A stretch of DNA of 13,529 bases from contig JAIHVJ010000032.1 of assembly GCA_022720335.1 (NCBI GenBank), positions 1-13,529 on the forward strand, given 5' to 3'. This stretch comes from Collinsella sp. (GTDB lineage: Bacteria > Actinomycetota > Coriobacteriia > Coriobacteriales > Coriobacteriaceae). Shown one piece after another: positions 1 to 6,199 of this stretch. Under the pieces are notes generated by a model. That model ran no database searches, was not told the origin of the DNA, and worked only from the letters and a program-made list of their open reading frames with translations. Positions within the stretch are counted from its first letter, which is position 1, and every line of letters begins with the position of its first letter. The translations under genes and the position numbers were made by a program.

Positions 1-1
1 C

Positions 2-214
2 AAGCCCAACCAGGAGGAGCTCGAGGACCTCACCGCCGACGAGGCCGAGCGCCTGGCCGACGAGGGCCAGTTCGGCAAGGGTTCCATGGAGCCCAAGGTT
101 CGCGCTGCCATCAAGTTCGCCCGTTCCCGCAAGGGCCGCACCTGCATCATCGGCGCTCTGGACAAGGCCGCCGAGACCATGGCTGGCCTCTCCGGTACCC
201 GCATTCACGAGTAG
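2..214 (+). CDS. arcC: Carbamate kinase, C-terminal part (5' end outside window)
   Basis: The frame is open from base 2 to TAG at 212-214 and encodes the last 70 residues of a protein. The segment GQFGKGSMEPKVRAAIKFA followed by CIIGALDKAAETMAG and a terminal GT-R-I matches the C-terminus of carbamate kinases, where the conserved G-SM-PK-AA motif lies near the nucleotide site. These cytosolic enzymes (usually about 310 residues) transfer phosphate from carbamoyl phosphate to ADP, making ATP, ammonia and CO2 at the end of arginine, agmatine, or purine/ureide fermentation. Which of these pathways it serves cannot be seen because the upstream genes are outside the window. A hairpin and an intrinsic terminator follow directly, so it is probably the last gene of its transcript. 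The family call is firm. The symbol is by family only. Confidence 0.85.
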   Translation, partial: KPNQEELEDLTADEAERLADEGQFGKGSMEPKVRAAIKFARSRKGRTCIIGALDKAAETMAGLSGTRIHE

Positions 215-236
215 TCTCTACTCTGTTGCCTCTCTC

Positions 237-260
237 GTGGGCGCTGGGCAAAGCGCCCAC
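237..260 (+). other. Stem-loop after carbamate kinase gene
   Basis: GTGGGCGCT (237-245) and AGCGCCCAC (252-260) form a perfect 9-bp stem with a 6-base loop. No T-run follows, so it does not look like a complete intrinsic terminator by itself. It lies 22 bases after the stop codon and 20 bases before the terminator at 280-312. It may protect the 3' end of the transcript or act with that terminator. Confidence 0.5.
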
Positions 261-279
261 AAACTAGCCTCTCTTCATG

Positions 280-312
280 AGCCCCGCAGTCCGCTCCGAC
301 TGCGGGGCTTTT
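280..312 (+). terminator. Intrinsic terminator of the carbamate kinase transcript
   Basis: AGCCCCGCAGTC (280-291) pairs perfectly with GACTGCGGGGCT (298-309) around a 6-base loop. The T-run runs from 309 to 312. The 12-bp GC-rich stem plus short T-tract is a standard Rho-independent terminator. It lies just ahead of the palindromic repeat and the convergent peptidase gene. Confidence 0.85.
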
Positions 313-321
313 GCTATTCAC

Positions 322-406
322 CTAGTCATTGGGGACGTTCTTAAATGACTAGTCAAACAAGAGCGTCCCCAATGACCACTCATTTAAGTCTGTCCCCAAT
401 GACTAG
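322..406. repeat. Nested palindromic REP/MITE-like repeat with three copies of GTCATTGGGGAC
   Basis: CTAGTCATTGGGGAC (322-336) has a perfect 15-base inverse copy at 392-406. A third copy of the core, CGTCCCCAATGAC (364-376), is inverse to 325-337. CTTAAATGA (340-348) is inverse to TCATTTAAG (380-388). The whole stretch could fold into one long two-tier hairpin or into alternative hairpins using the inner core copy. It has no coding content. The outer arm overlaps the 3' end of the minus-strand peptidase gene and provides its TAG stop at 405-403. I recall similar GTCATTGGGGAC palindromes dispersed in Coriobacteriia and suspect a REP or MITE element moved in trans by an IS200/Y1-type transposase. 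No transposase is present here, so the class is inferred. Confidence 0.75.
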
Positions 407-1437
407 TAGTAGGCCCACATGGCTTCGACTTCGTTAAGGACCTCTACGGCGCCCCAGCGGCGGGCGCTGCGGCTGGCCGAGTTGGGATCGAAGACTCCAA
501 TCTGGTCGGCGTCGTCAATACCGTAAAGCACAATGTAGTGTCCAACGCTGGTAAAGGTGCCCGGCCGAACGGCGGCGATGACGGGCGCTCCCGAACGCAG
601 CGCCTGAGTCATCGAGTCGCGATCGTTATGGAGCTCCGTTCCGTTAAGTCCCAACTGCCACGCGCCACTCGTCATAAACGACCATTCGGTTGCACCGGTG
701 GGGGCGTAATTGCCCGCCTCGGAAAGCGCGCACATATCGACGGGGGTCATATCGGTGTGTCCCGTCTTAAAGATATAGACCATGGTGAGACACGTAGGCC
801 CGCAGGCATTTTGGCGGATGGTGCCGCCGGCGTAAGGCAGCTCCGACCACGCAGGGTCGATCTGATAGATATGGGGCATCGTGCCGGCTTGCCATTGCGA
901 GCGCGGGGTCGAAAAGGCGAAAGAATAACCGGGCGCGACGGGGGCCTTGAGCAGCTTGTCCTCGGCGGTGGGCTCGAGACCGGCCGAGCCATGGGACATA
1001 CAGGAGCTCATAAGCACAAAGACCAGACAGGTGAGGATAGAGCACAGTGCGAGGCGAAGTCGACGGGCCGGCAGGGCGGGGGCATTCACGTGCGATGTCG
1101 AGCGGTAAGGCTTGCCGTCGCGTCCGCCTTGGGGATGCGAAAAGAAGCGGTTGATATGGATGCCGGACTGACGTGCGCCGTTGCGGCGCAGTTGCGGAAC
1201 CTCGGCCTGACGCTGTCGAGTGCGCGCGCCCAAGCGGCCATCTTGCTGCGCGCTTGTGCTCGTGCCCGGACGACCACTCTGCCGCGTTCTGCTTGTCTGC
1301 TGCCGAGACGAAGGCCTGGGTTGCTCTTGGAGGCGTTGCGGATTGCTGCTCGTGGCACTTCTGGGCGTCGGCGTGGTACGGCCAGCAAGGCGAACGCTTT
1401 GTCGCCGTTGATCACCGTCGTTGTATCCGTATGCCAT
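403..1437 (-). CDS. C39-family cysteine peptidase with membrane anchor and basic low-complexity N-terminus
   Basis: This 344-residue protein ends in a papain-like C39 domain (Peptidase_C39_2 type, about 185-340). GGTIRQNACGPTC carries the likely oxyanion Gln209 and catalytic Cys212. VGHYIVLYG gives His300, and the Asp317 of FDPNS completes the triad. Residues 125-145 are hydrophobic and end in LMSSC, close to a lipobox with Cys146. The catalytic domain is therefore expected outside the membrane, where it could cleave peptides or cell-wall-associated proteins. Residues 1-120 are rich in Arg, Gln, Ser, Thr and Pro and look disordered. The ATG at 1437 is preceded by AAGGCGG six bases upstream, which supports it. 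A GTG at 1089 (Val117) would give a classical lipoprotein signal peptide but lacks a clear ribosome binding site. The stop lies in the palindromic repeat. The substrate is unknown. Confidence 0.75.
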   Translation of the reverse strand: MAYGYNDGDQRRQSVRLAGRTTPTPRSATSSNPQRLQEQPRPSSRQQTSRTRQSGRPGTSTSAQQDGRLGARTRQRQAEVPQLRRNGARQSGIHINRFFSHPQGGRDGKPYRSTSHVNAPALPARRLRLALCSILTCLVFVLMSSCMSHGSAGLEPTAEDKLLKAPVAPGYSFAFSTPRSQWQAGTMPHIYQIDPAWSELPYAGGTIRQNACGPTCLTMVYIFKTGHTDMTPVDMCALSEAGNYAPTGATEWSFMTSGAWQLGLNGTELHNDRDSMTQALRSGAPVIAAVRPGTFTSVGHYIVLYGIDDADQIGVFDPNSASRSARRWGAVEVLNEVEAMWAYY

Positions 1438-1610
1438 TCGTACCGCCTTGTCTCATGTATAACCTGTCCATCCTACAAAAAAGATGTGCAACAAATGGGT
1501 CTGCGCGTCAAAAGCTCGGTAAACGGTACGAAAGGCGCAAAACACACGGCCTCAAAAACATCTCTATATGCGTCCGATGAGCGTACGCCCGTCGGACGGG
1601 CGGCAACAAT

Positions 1611-1657
1611 GAGCGGCAAACCGTGCCGTTCGTCCCAAAAACGGCGCCGCTCGTTTT
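1611..1657 (+). terminator. Terminator-like or attenuator hairpin upstream of the permease
   Basis: GAGCGGC (1611-1617) pairs with GCCGCTC (1646-1652). Inside it, GCCGTT (1625-1630) pairs with AACGGC (1640-1645). GTTTT follows at 1653-1657. The 7-base asymmetric bulge and short T-run make it a weaker terminator than the others in the window. It lies about 140 bases before the permease start and would sit in the permease leader if transcription starts near 1460. Confidence 0.35.
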
Positions 1658-1783
1658 GCAGTTCTGCCTTCGGTCGAGCTACAAGCGGAGCTGCTGCGCC
1701 AAGGCCGTATCTTAAAGCCACGAAATAAAAGAGCGCGGCAAAACAGACCGCGCAAGGGGTGACGTCGAGGGGCGTCAAAAAGG

Positions 1784-1793
1784 AAAGGAGGGG
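1784..1793 (+). promoter_or_regulatory. Ribosome binding site fixing the permease start
   Basis: AAAGGAGGGG sits with AGGAGG ending six bases before the ATG at 1798. This selects that ATG over the in-frame GTG at 1759, which lies upstream of the site and has no comparable sequence before it. Confidence 0.8.
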
Positions 1794-1797
1794 AACA

Positions 1798-3249
1798 ATG
1801 GCGGACAAGAACGCAGAAGTTGCAGTCGAGGATAACGGCGGCATGAAGAAAACGCTTTCGCTCTGGAACTTCTTCACCATCGGTTTCGGTGCCATCATCG
1901 GTACCGGTTGGGTTCTGCAGGTCGGCGACTGGATGGTCGTGGGCGGCGGTCCCGTTCCCGCTATGATTGCATTCCTCTTGGGTGCAATCTTCCTCGTGCC
2001 CGTCGGAGCTGTTTTCGGTGAGCTCACGGCTGCTATCCCCATCTCGGGCGGCATCGTCGAGTATGTCGATCGTAGCTTTGGCCGTACGCTGAGCTACATC
2101 ACCGGTTGGCTTTTGGCCCTGGGCAACGGCATCCTGTGCCCGTGGGAGGCCATCGCCATTTCGACCCTCGTGTCCGAGATGTTCGGCAGCCTGCCCGGTC
2201 TTGAGTGGCTGCGCGCCGTCAAGCTCTACACCATCCTGGGCGCCGACGTTTACCTGTTCCCGACGCTGATCGCGCTCGGCTTTGCAGTCTACGTCATCTT
2301 CCTCAACTTCCGCGGTGCCAGCTCGGCCGCCAAGCTCCAGGCCTTCCTGACCAAGGCCCTGCTCTGCGGCATGCTGCTCGCCATGGGCGTCTCGCTGTTC
2401 ACCGGCTCGCCGGACAACGCCATGCCCGTGTTCTCCCAGGTCGCCGGTGCTGGCGGCGGCAAGGCCACTACCGAGAGCACCAGCCTGTTCGCCGGCATCG
2501 TGTCGGTCCTGGTTCTGACCCCGTTCTTCTACGCCGGTTTCGACACCATTCCTCAGCAGGCTGAGGAAGCAGCCGAGGGCCTCAACTGGAACAAGTTCGG
2601 CAAGATCATCTCCCTGGCCCTGCTGGCCGCCGGCGGCTTCTACATGGTCTGCATCTACTCGTTCGGCACCATCCTCGACTGGCATGAGTTTGTTAAGAGC
2701 CCGGTTCCCGCGCTTGCCTGCCTCAAGGGTATCAACATGCTCCTGTACCTGGCCATGCTCGTCATCGCCACGCTTGGACCCATGGGCCCGATGAACTCCT
2801 TCTACGGCGCCACGAGCCGCATCATGCTCGCCATGGGCCGCAAGGGCCAACTGCCCGAGAAGTTCGCCGAGGTCGACCCCAAGTCCGGCGCTCCCAAGCT
2901 CGCCTGCGTCGTTCTGGGCGTTATCACCGTCATCGGTCCGTTCCTGGGCAAGAACATGCTCATCCCTCTGACCAACGTGTCGGCTCTCGCCTTCATCTTC
3001 TCCTGCGGTATGGTCGCCCTCGCCTGCCTGCGCATGCGCTTCACCGAGCCCGACCTGCCTCGTCCCTACGAGGTGCCCGGCGGCAAGTTTGGCATCGGCC
3101 TCGCTATCGCTGCCTGCGCCATCATCATCGGCCTGCTCGTGATTCCGTTCTCTCCCGCCTCCCTCAACATGGTGGAGTGGAGCATCGTGATCGGCTGGTT
3201 GGCTATTGGCCTGGCCCTCATGGCTTTCACCAATTCCCGCAAAAAGTAA
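1798..3249 (+). CDS. APC-superfamily amino acid/amine permease
   Basis: A 483-residue, very hydrophobic protein with about 12 membrane segments, the usual length and fold for the APC (amino acid-polyamine-organocation) family. Helix 1 carries GFGAIIGTGWV (29-39), the glycine-rich unwound segment that binds the substrate amino/carboxyl group. PISGGIVEYV (81-90) is the family motif after helix 2. FFYAGFDTIPQQAEE (243-257) is the helix 6 motif, and SRIMLAMGRKGQLP (340-353) is the conserved cytoplasmic loop. It most likely imports an amino acid, amine or amino acid derivative by proton symport or exchange. The specificity cannot be read from sequence. The amidohydrolase gene follows 131 bases downstream on the same strand, suggesting that the imported compound or its product is hydrolysed in the cytoplasm. 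The start is set by a strong AGGAGG. Confidence 0.85.
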   Translation: MADKNAEVAVEDNGGMKKTLSLWNFFTIGFGAIIGTGWVLQVGDWMVVGGGPVPAMIAFLLGAIFLVPVGAVFGELTAAIPISGGIVEYVDRSFGRTLSYITGWLLALGNGILCPWEAIAISTLVSEMFGSLPGLEWLRAVKLYTILGADVYLFPTLIALGFAVYVIFLNFRGASSAAKLQAFLTKALLCGMLLAMGVSLFTGSPDNAMPVFSQVAGAGGGKATTESTSLFAGIVSVLVLTPFFYAGFDTIPQQAEEAAEGLNWNKFGKIISLALLAAGGFYMVCIYSFGTILDWHEFVKSPVPALACLKGINMLLYLAMLVIATLGPMGPMNSFYGATSRIMLAMGRKGQLPEKFAEVDPKSGAPKLACVVLGVITVIGPFLGKNMLIPLTNVSALAFIFSCGMVALACLRMRFTEPDLPRPYEVPGGKFGIGLAIAACAIIIGLLVIPFSPASLNMVEWSIVIGWLAIGLALMAFTNSRKK

Positions 3250-3255
3250 CGCCTA

Positions 3256-3307
3256 GCCGGGGCGGATCGGGTGCGCGGAATCCTCTCTCCCGCGCACCGA
3301 ACCCGGC
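3256..3307 (+). other. Intercistronic stem-loop between permease and amidohydrolase
   Basis: GGTGCGCGG (3270-3278) pairs with CCGCGCACC (3290-3298) across an 11-base loop. An outer GCCGGG (3256-3261) pairs with CCCGGC (3302-3307). There is no T-run, so full termination is unlikely. A stem here would fit mRNA end protection or partial polarity between two genes needed at different levels. Function is inferred. Confidence 0.4.
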
Positions 3308-3332
3308 ACCACTTGGGTAGCTTTGTGAGGCC

Positions 3333-3362
3333 TTGACCCAACACGGCCTCGCCCACTATATG
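3333..3362 (+). promoter_or_regulatory. Candidate promoter for the amidohydrolase
   Basis: TTGACC (3333-3338) and TATATG (3357-3362) are spaced by 18 bases, a fair sigma-A-type match (five of six at -35, four of six at -10). Transcription would begin near 3369, next to the AGGAGG at 3371-3376, giving a very short leader. The -35 lies between GAGGCC (3327-3332) and its inverse copy GGCCTC (3345-3350), which could form a hairpin or an operator. Confidence 0.4.
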
Positions 3363-3380
3363 GATCCATAAGGAGGAACC

Positions 3381-4658
3381 ATGTCCACTAAGTATGCAAT
3401 CGTTGGCGGCAAGCTCATCGACGGTACCGGTGCCGAGCCGGTCGAGAACTCCCTCGTTCTCGTCGACGACAACGGCAAGATCGAGTACGCCGGCGCTATG
3501 CAGGACCTTCCCGAGGGCGTTGAGGTCATCGACGCCGCCGGCAAAACCGTCCTTCCCGGCCTGATCGACACCCACCTGCACTTCTCGGGCAACCTGACCG
3601 ACGATGACACCGATTGGGTCATGCAGCCGCTCCTCGAGAAGCAGGCCGTCGCCGTCAAGCAGGCCTACGACTGCCTCACCCACGGCCTCACTACCGTCTG
3701 CGAGATCGGCCGCTTTGGTATCCAGATCCGTGACTGCATCGACAAGGGCGTCTTTAAGGGCCCGCGCGTTCTGGCCACCGGCCTCGGCTTCTGCCGCGTT
3801 GCCGGCCACGGTGACTCCCACCACTGCACCCAGGAGCTCAACAAGGAATCCCACCCCTGGGGCGACCAGGTCGACGGTCCTTGGGATCTGCGCAAGGCCG
3901 TCCGTCGTCGCCTGCGTGAGAACCCCGATGCCATCAAGATCTGGGCTACCGGTGGCGGCATCTGGCGTTGGGACTCCGGTCGCGACCAGCACTATTGCGC
4001 CGAGGAGATCCAGGCCGTGGTCGAAGAGGCAAAGATGGTCGGCATCCCCGTGTGGAGCCACTGCTACAACAACCATGCCGCTGCCTACGATTCCGTCCGC
4101 TTTGGCTGCGAGCAGCTGATTCACGGCTTCGATATCGATGAGCGCACCATGGACCTCATGGCCGAGCAGGGCACCTTCTTCACCCCGACGATCGCCTTCC
4201 TGCCCACCTGGTACGCCACTTATCCGCCCGTCTACGTCCCCGAGCTGCACGACAAGTACGAGGGCACCCTGGTCGAGAAGGAGCTGCAGCGCAACTACGA
4301 CTGCCTGCGCGAGGCCAAGAAGCGTGGCGTCGTCATGACGATCGGCTCCGACTCCTTCTCCTTCGTCACCCCGTACGGCACCTGCTCCATCGAGGAGATG
4401 TACGAGTTCGTCGACAAGATCGGCTTCACCCCGGTCGAGACCATCACCTGCGCCACCCTCAACGGTGCCAAGATGTGCCACATCGAGGACGAGACCGGTT
4501 CTATCGAGGCCGGCAAGTGCGCCGACCTGCTGGTCGTCAACGGTGACGTCGCCGCCGACATCCACGTGCTCAACACCGACAACATGGACGTCATCATGAA
4601 GGACGGCTGGATCGTCGAGGCGGGCACCTTTGGCGAGGCCAACAAATACAGCGCCTAA
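3381..4658 (+). CDS. Metal-dependent amidohydrolase (prolidase/imidazolonepropionase-like)
   Basis: A 425-residue cytosolic enzyme of the amidohydrolase superfamily with every expected metal-site residue: His65 and His67 in DTHLHFS, Lys186 in AIKIWATGGG (probably the carboxylated bridging lysine), His227 in VWSHCYN, His248 in LIHGFD, and Asp324 in IGSDSF. Residues 1-60 and 375-420 form the flanking beta-sandwich (VVGGKLIDGTG-like start, GSIEAGKCADLLVV near the end). This layout matches the branch with Xaa-Pro and Xaa-Arg dipeptidases and imidazolonepropionase-like proteins, which hydrolyse dipeptides, N-acyl amino acids or cyclic amides. The exact substrate is not determinable. AGGAGG ends four bases before the ATG. 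It follows the APC permease, consistent with import then hydrolysis, and ends shortly before a terminator. Confidence 0.85.
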   Translation: MSTKYAIVGGKLIDGTGAEPVENSLVLVDDNGKIEYAGAMQDLPEGVEVIDAAGKTVLPGLIDTHLHFSGNLTDDDTDWVMQPLLEKQAVAVKQAYDCLTHGLTTVCEIGRFGIQIRDCIDKGVFKGPRVLATGLGFCRVAGHGDSHHCTQELNKESHPWGDQVDGPWDLRKAVRRRLRENPDAIKIWATGGGIWRWDSGRDQHYCAEEIQAVVEEAKMVGIPVWSHCYNNHAAAYDSVRFGCEQLIHGFDIDERTMDLMAEQGTFFTPTIAFLPTWYATYPPVYVPELHDKYEGTLVEKELQRNYDCLREAKKRGVVMTIGSDSFSFVTPYGTCSIEEMYEFVDKIGFTPVETITCATLNGAKMCHIEDETGSIEAGKCADLLVVNGDVAADIHVLNTDNMDVIMKDGWIVEAGTFGEANKYSA

Positions 4659-4699
4659 ACTACCGTTCATCGACGACTGGATGTAAAACACAGTATTTG

Positions 4700-4714
4700 A
4701 TTGCATAATGCAAT
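4700..4714. repeat. Perfect 15-base palindrome ATTGCAT-A-ATGCAAT
   Basis: ATTGCAT and ATGCAAT are exact inverse copies around one central A. The palindrome is AT-rich in a GC-rich region and sits between the amidohydrolase stop and the terminator ahead of the first kinase gene. It contains CATAAT (4704-4709), which resembles a -10 element, so it could be a dimeric repressor operator over a promoter. A chance palindrome next to the terminator is the alternative. Confidence 0.35.
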
Positions 4715-4716
4715 GG

Positions 4717-4742
4717 AGAGGGTCGCTTGCGGCCCTCTTTAT
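4717..4742 (+). terminator. Intrinsic terminator after the amidohydrolase gene
   Basis: AGAGGGTCGC (4717-4726) pairs with GCGGCCCTCT (4729-4738) including one G-U pair. The drawn loop is only two bases and probably opens to four. TTTATT follows. It ends 27 bases before the next ATG at 4770, which leaves no room for a separate complete promoter for the kinase gene. Confidence 0.7.
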
Positions 4743-4761
4743 TGCTATGGGTGCGATAGAT

Positions 4762-4769
4762 AAAAGGGG
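4762..4769 (+). promoter_or_regulatory. Ribosome binding site that questions the kinase 1 start
   Basis: AAAAGGGG directly abuts the ATG at 4770, an unworkably short spacing. The in-frame GTG at 4776 lies six bases downstream of the G-run, the normal distance, and is therefore the more likely start. Confidence 0.5.
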
Positions 4770-6161
4770 ATGACGGTGGATTTAAACAGGCTGATTCTGG
4801 GCAAGAGCTACAACTCTACCAAGGTCTTTCGTACGGCCCAGCATGTGGTCCAGGCCATCCTGCTCGGCATTGTCGTTCCGGCGCTTATCCTGCTGCTTAT
4901 CTGGGATTTAACCGATAATCCCAATCCCGTTCCGGGCGTTGTCGTTATTGCCGGCCTGGTCATGCTGTGCTTCTTTTTCTCGTATGTCTTTGTGGTCCCC
5001 GACGACCTCACATCGAGCGCAACCGACCGTACGCTCGCCATCGCATCAAAAATATTCGCCTACACGTCGCGCGGCCTTACGCCCGAAGCGGCCCTGGGCG
5101 CCTCTAAAATTATCCTGTCCGAGACCATCGCCTCTGCCATCTGCTTTACCGATGGCAAACAGGTGTTGGCAAGCTGGGGCGAGGACTCGGCAAAATGCCC
5201 TGCCGGCACCCCGGTGGTGCTCAAGACCACGCTCAGTGTGATTGAGACGGGCGAGCAGAGCGTGTTTTCGCGTGACACCTCCAATGAGACGGGCGGCTAT
5301 TTTCCCCGTCTGCGCGCCGGCATTGTCGCGCCGCTTACCGTACGCGGGCATTGCGTGGGCACACTCGAGCTGTACTATCCCCGCCTGAGCAGCATTGATA
5401 TGCGCCAAACGGCCCTTGCCTCGGGCTTTGCCGATCTAATTTCCACGCAACTCGCGAGCTTTGAGCTCGAGCGCCAGGATGAGCTCACAGCCCGCGTTGA
5501 GCTTCGTGCCCTGCAGTCGCAGGTCGACCCGCATTTTCTGTTCAATACCATTAGCACGATCGTGTCGCTCGTTCGAACCGAGCCCGACAAGGCGCGATCG
5601 CTGCTGATCGACTTTTCCAACTACTATCGTCAGACGCTTTCTGACTCCGATACGCTCACCACGCTCGAGCACGAGGTGGAACAGGGCACTCGTTATATCA
5701 ATCTTATGCAGGCCCGGTATGGCGACGGCCGTCTGCGCGTTTCGGTCGACATCGACTTTGAGGTGCGCGACAGCCTAGTACCGCCGTTTATCTTGCAGCC
5801 GCTGCTCGAAAACTGCATCAAGCATGCGCAGCGCGAGATCGAGCCGCTTTCTATTCGTGTTAGGGCTTTTGAGACCGATGACGGCTTGGAGATCATCGTC
5901 GAAGATGACGGCATCGGGATGAGCGAAGAAGTCTGCGCGCATCTGTTTGAGCAGCATCGCCGAGAGGAGCCCGAGAGCATTACCGCCGACGGCTCCGTCA
6001 AGCGAGGTTGCGGCCTGGCGCTCTTCAACGTGCTTCAGCGCATCCATTTCTTTTACGGAGAAGATTCTGGCATGCGCGTGAAGTCTCAGGAGGGCGTGGG
6101 GACGCAGGTCATCGTTGAGTTGAACGGCGAGCCGCATGAGCCGGCACCGCTAACGGTGTAG
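4770..6161 (+). CDS. LytS-type sensor histidine kinase 1 (2TM-GAF-His_kinase-HATPase)
   Basis: A 463-residue membrane kinase, or 461 if translation starts at GTG 4776, which has better ribosome-site spacing. Two membrane helices (about 25-46 and 54-76) are joined by a short loop. A GAF-like domain (about 85-230) ends in the LytS-type GTLELYYP motif. The His_kinase domain follows with LRALQSQVDPHFLFN and phosphoacceptor His255, then a HATPase_c domain with N-box ENCIKH (347-352), EDDGIGM (378-384) and GCGLALFN (413-420). It should autophosphorylate and pass phosphate to the LytTR regulator 38 bases downstream. Classical LytS/YpdA/BtsS proteins have a five-helix sensor; here two helices replace it, so the signal may be read in the membrane or by the GAF domain. 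Asp253 replaces the usual Asn of NPHFLFN. It is paralogous to kinase 2. Confidence 0.9.
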   Translation: MTVDLNRLILGKSYNSTKVFRTAQHVVQAILLGIVVPALILLLIWDLTDNPNPVPGVVVIAGLVMLCFFFSYVFVVPDDLTSSATDRTLAIASKIFAYTSRGLTPEAALGASKIILSETIASAICFTDGKQVLASWGEDSAKCPAGTPVVLKTTLSVIETGEQSVFSRDTSNETGGYFPRLRAGIVAPLTVRGHCVGTLELYYPRLSSIDMRQTALASGFADLISTQLASFELERQDELTARVELRALQSQVDPHFLFNTISTIVSLVRTEPDKARSLLIDFSNYYRQTLSDSDTLTTLEHEVEQGTRYINLMQARYGDGRLRVSVDIDFEVRDSLVPPFILQPLLENCIKHAQREIEPLSIRVRAFETDDGLEIIVEDDGIGMSEEVCAHLFEQHRREEPESITADGSVKRGCGLALFNVLQRIHFFYGEDSGMRVKSQEGVGTQVIVELNGEPHEPAPLTV

Positions 6162-6199
6162 CACACGGTTGGATTGAGAGAAAAAGAGGGGAAGCGCAT

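Larger units (their letters stand above)
1438..1797. other. 360-base divergent intergenic region, probable permease leader
   Basis: No gene is supported here. The region separates the minus-strand peptidase from the plus-strand permease. On the plus strand it holds a 7-bp hairpin with a 3-base loop (1586-1602), a two-tier hairpin followed by GTTTT (1611-1657), and a 6-bp hairpin GCGCGG/CCGCGC (1733-1753). TATAAC at 1458-1463 on plus overlaps TATACA on minus (1461-1456), so -10-like sequences for both directions occur at the peptidase end. I see no convincing -35 for either. No riboswitch class was recognised. Confidence 0.4.

Noticed and set aside
538..1728. 396-codon plus-strand open frame
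   Set aside because: It lies opposite the C39 peptidase gene, has a scrambled Arg/Gly-rich composition with no recognisable domain, and has no good ribosome site. The minus strand has a catalytic triad.
1564..2850. 428-codon minus-strand open frame opposite the permease
   Set aside because: The product is rich in Gly, Glu, Asp and His with no domain. It is the antisense shadow of a GC-rich membrane protein gene.
3066..4706. 546-codon minus-strand open frame, longest in the window
   Set aside because: It is antisense to the amidohydrolase, whose metal-binding residues are all in place. The composition is that of a reverse-frame artefact.
4659..4769. Possible small gene between amidohydrolase and kinase 1
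   Set aside because: The 111 bases hold a palindrome and a terminator, with no ribosome site followed by a useful open frame.
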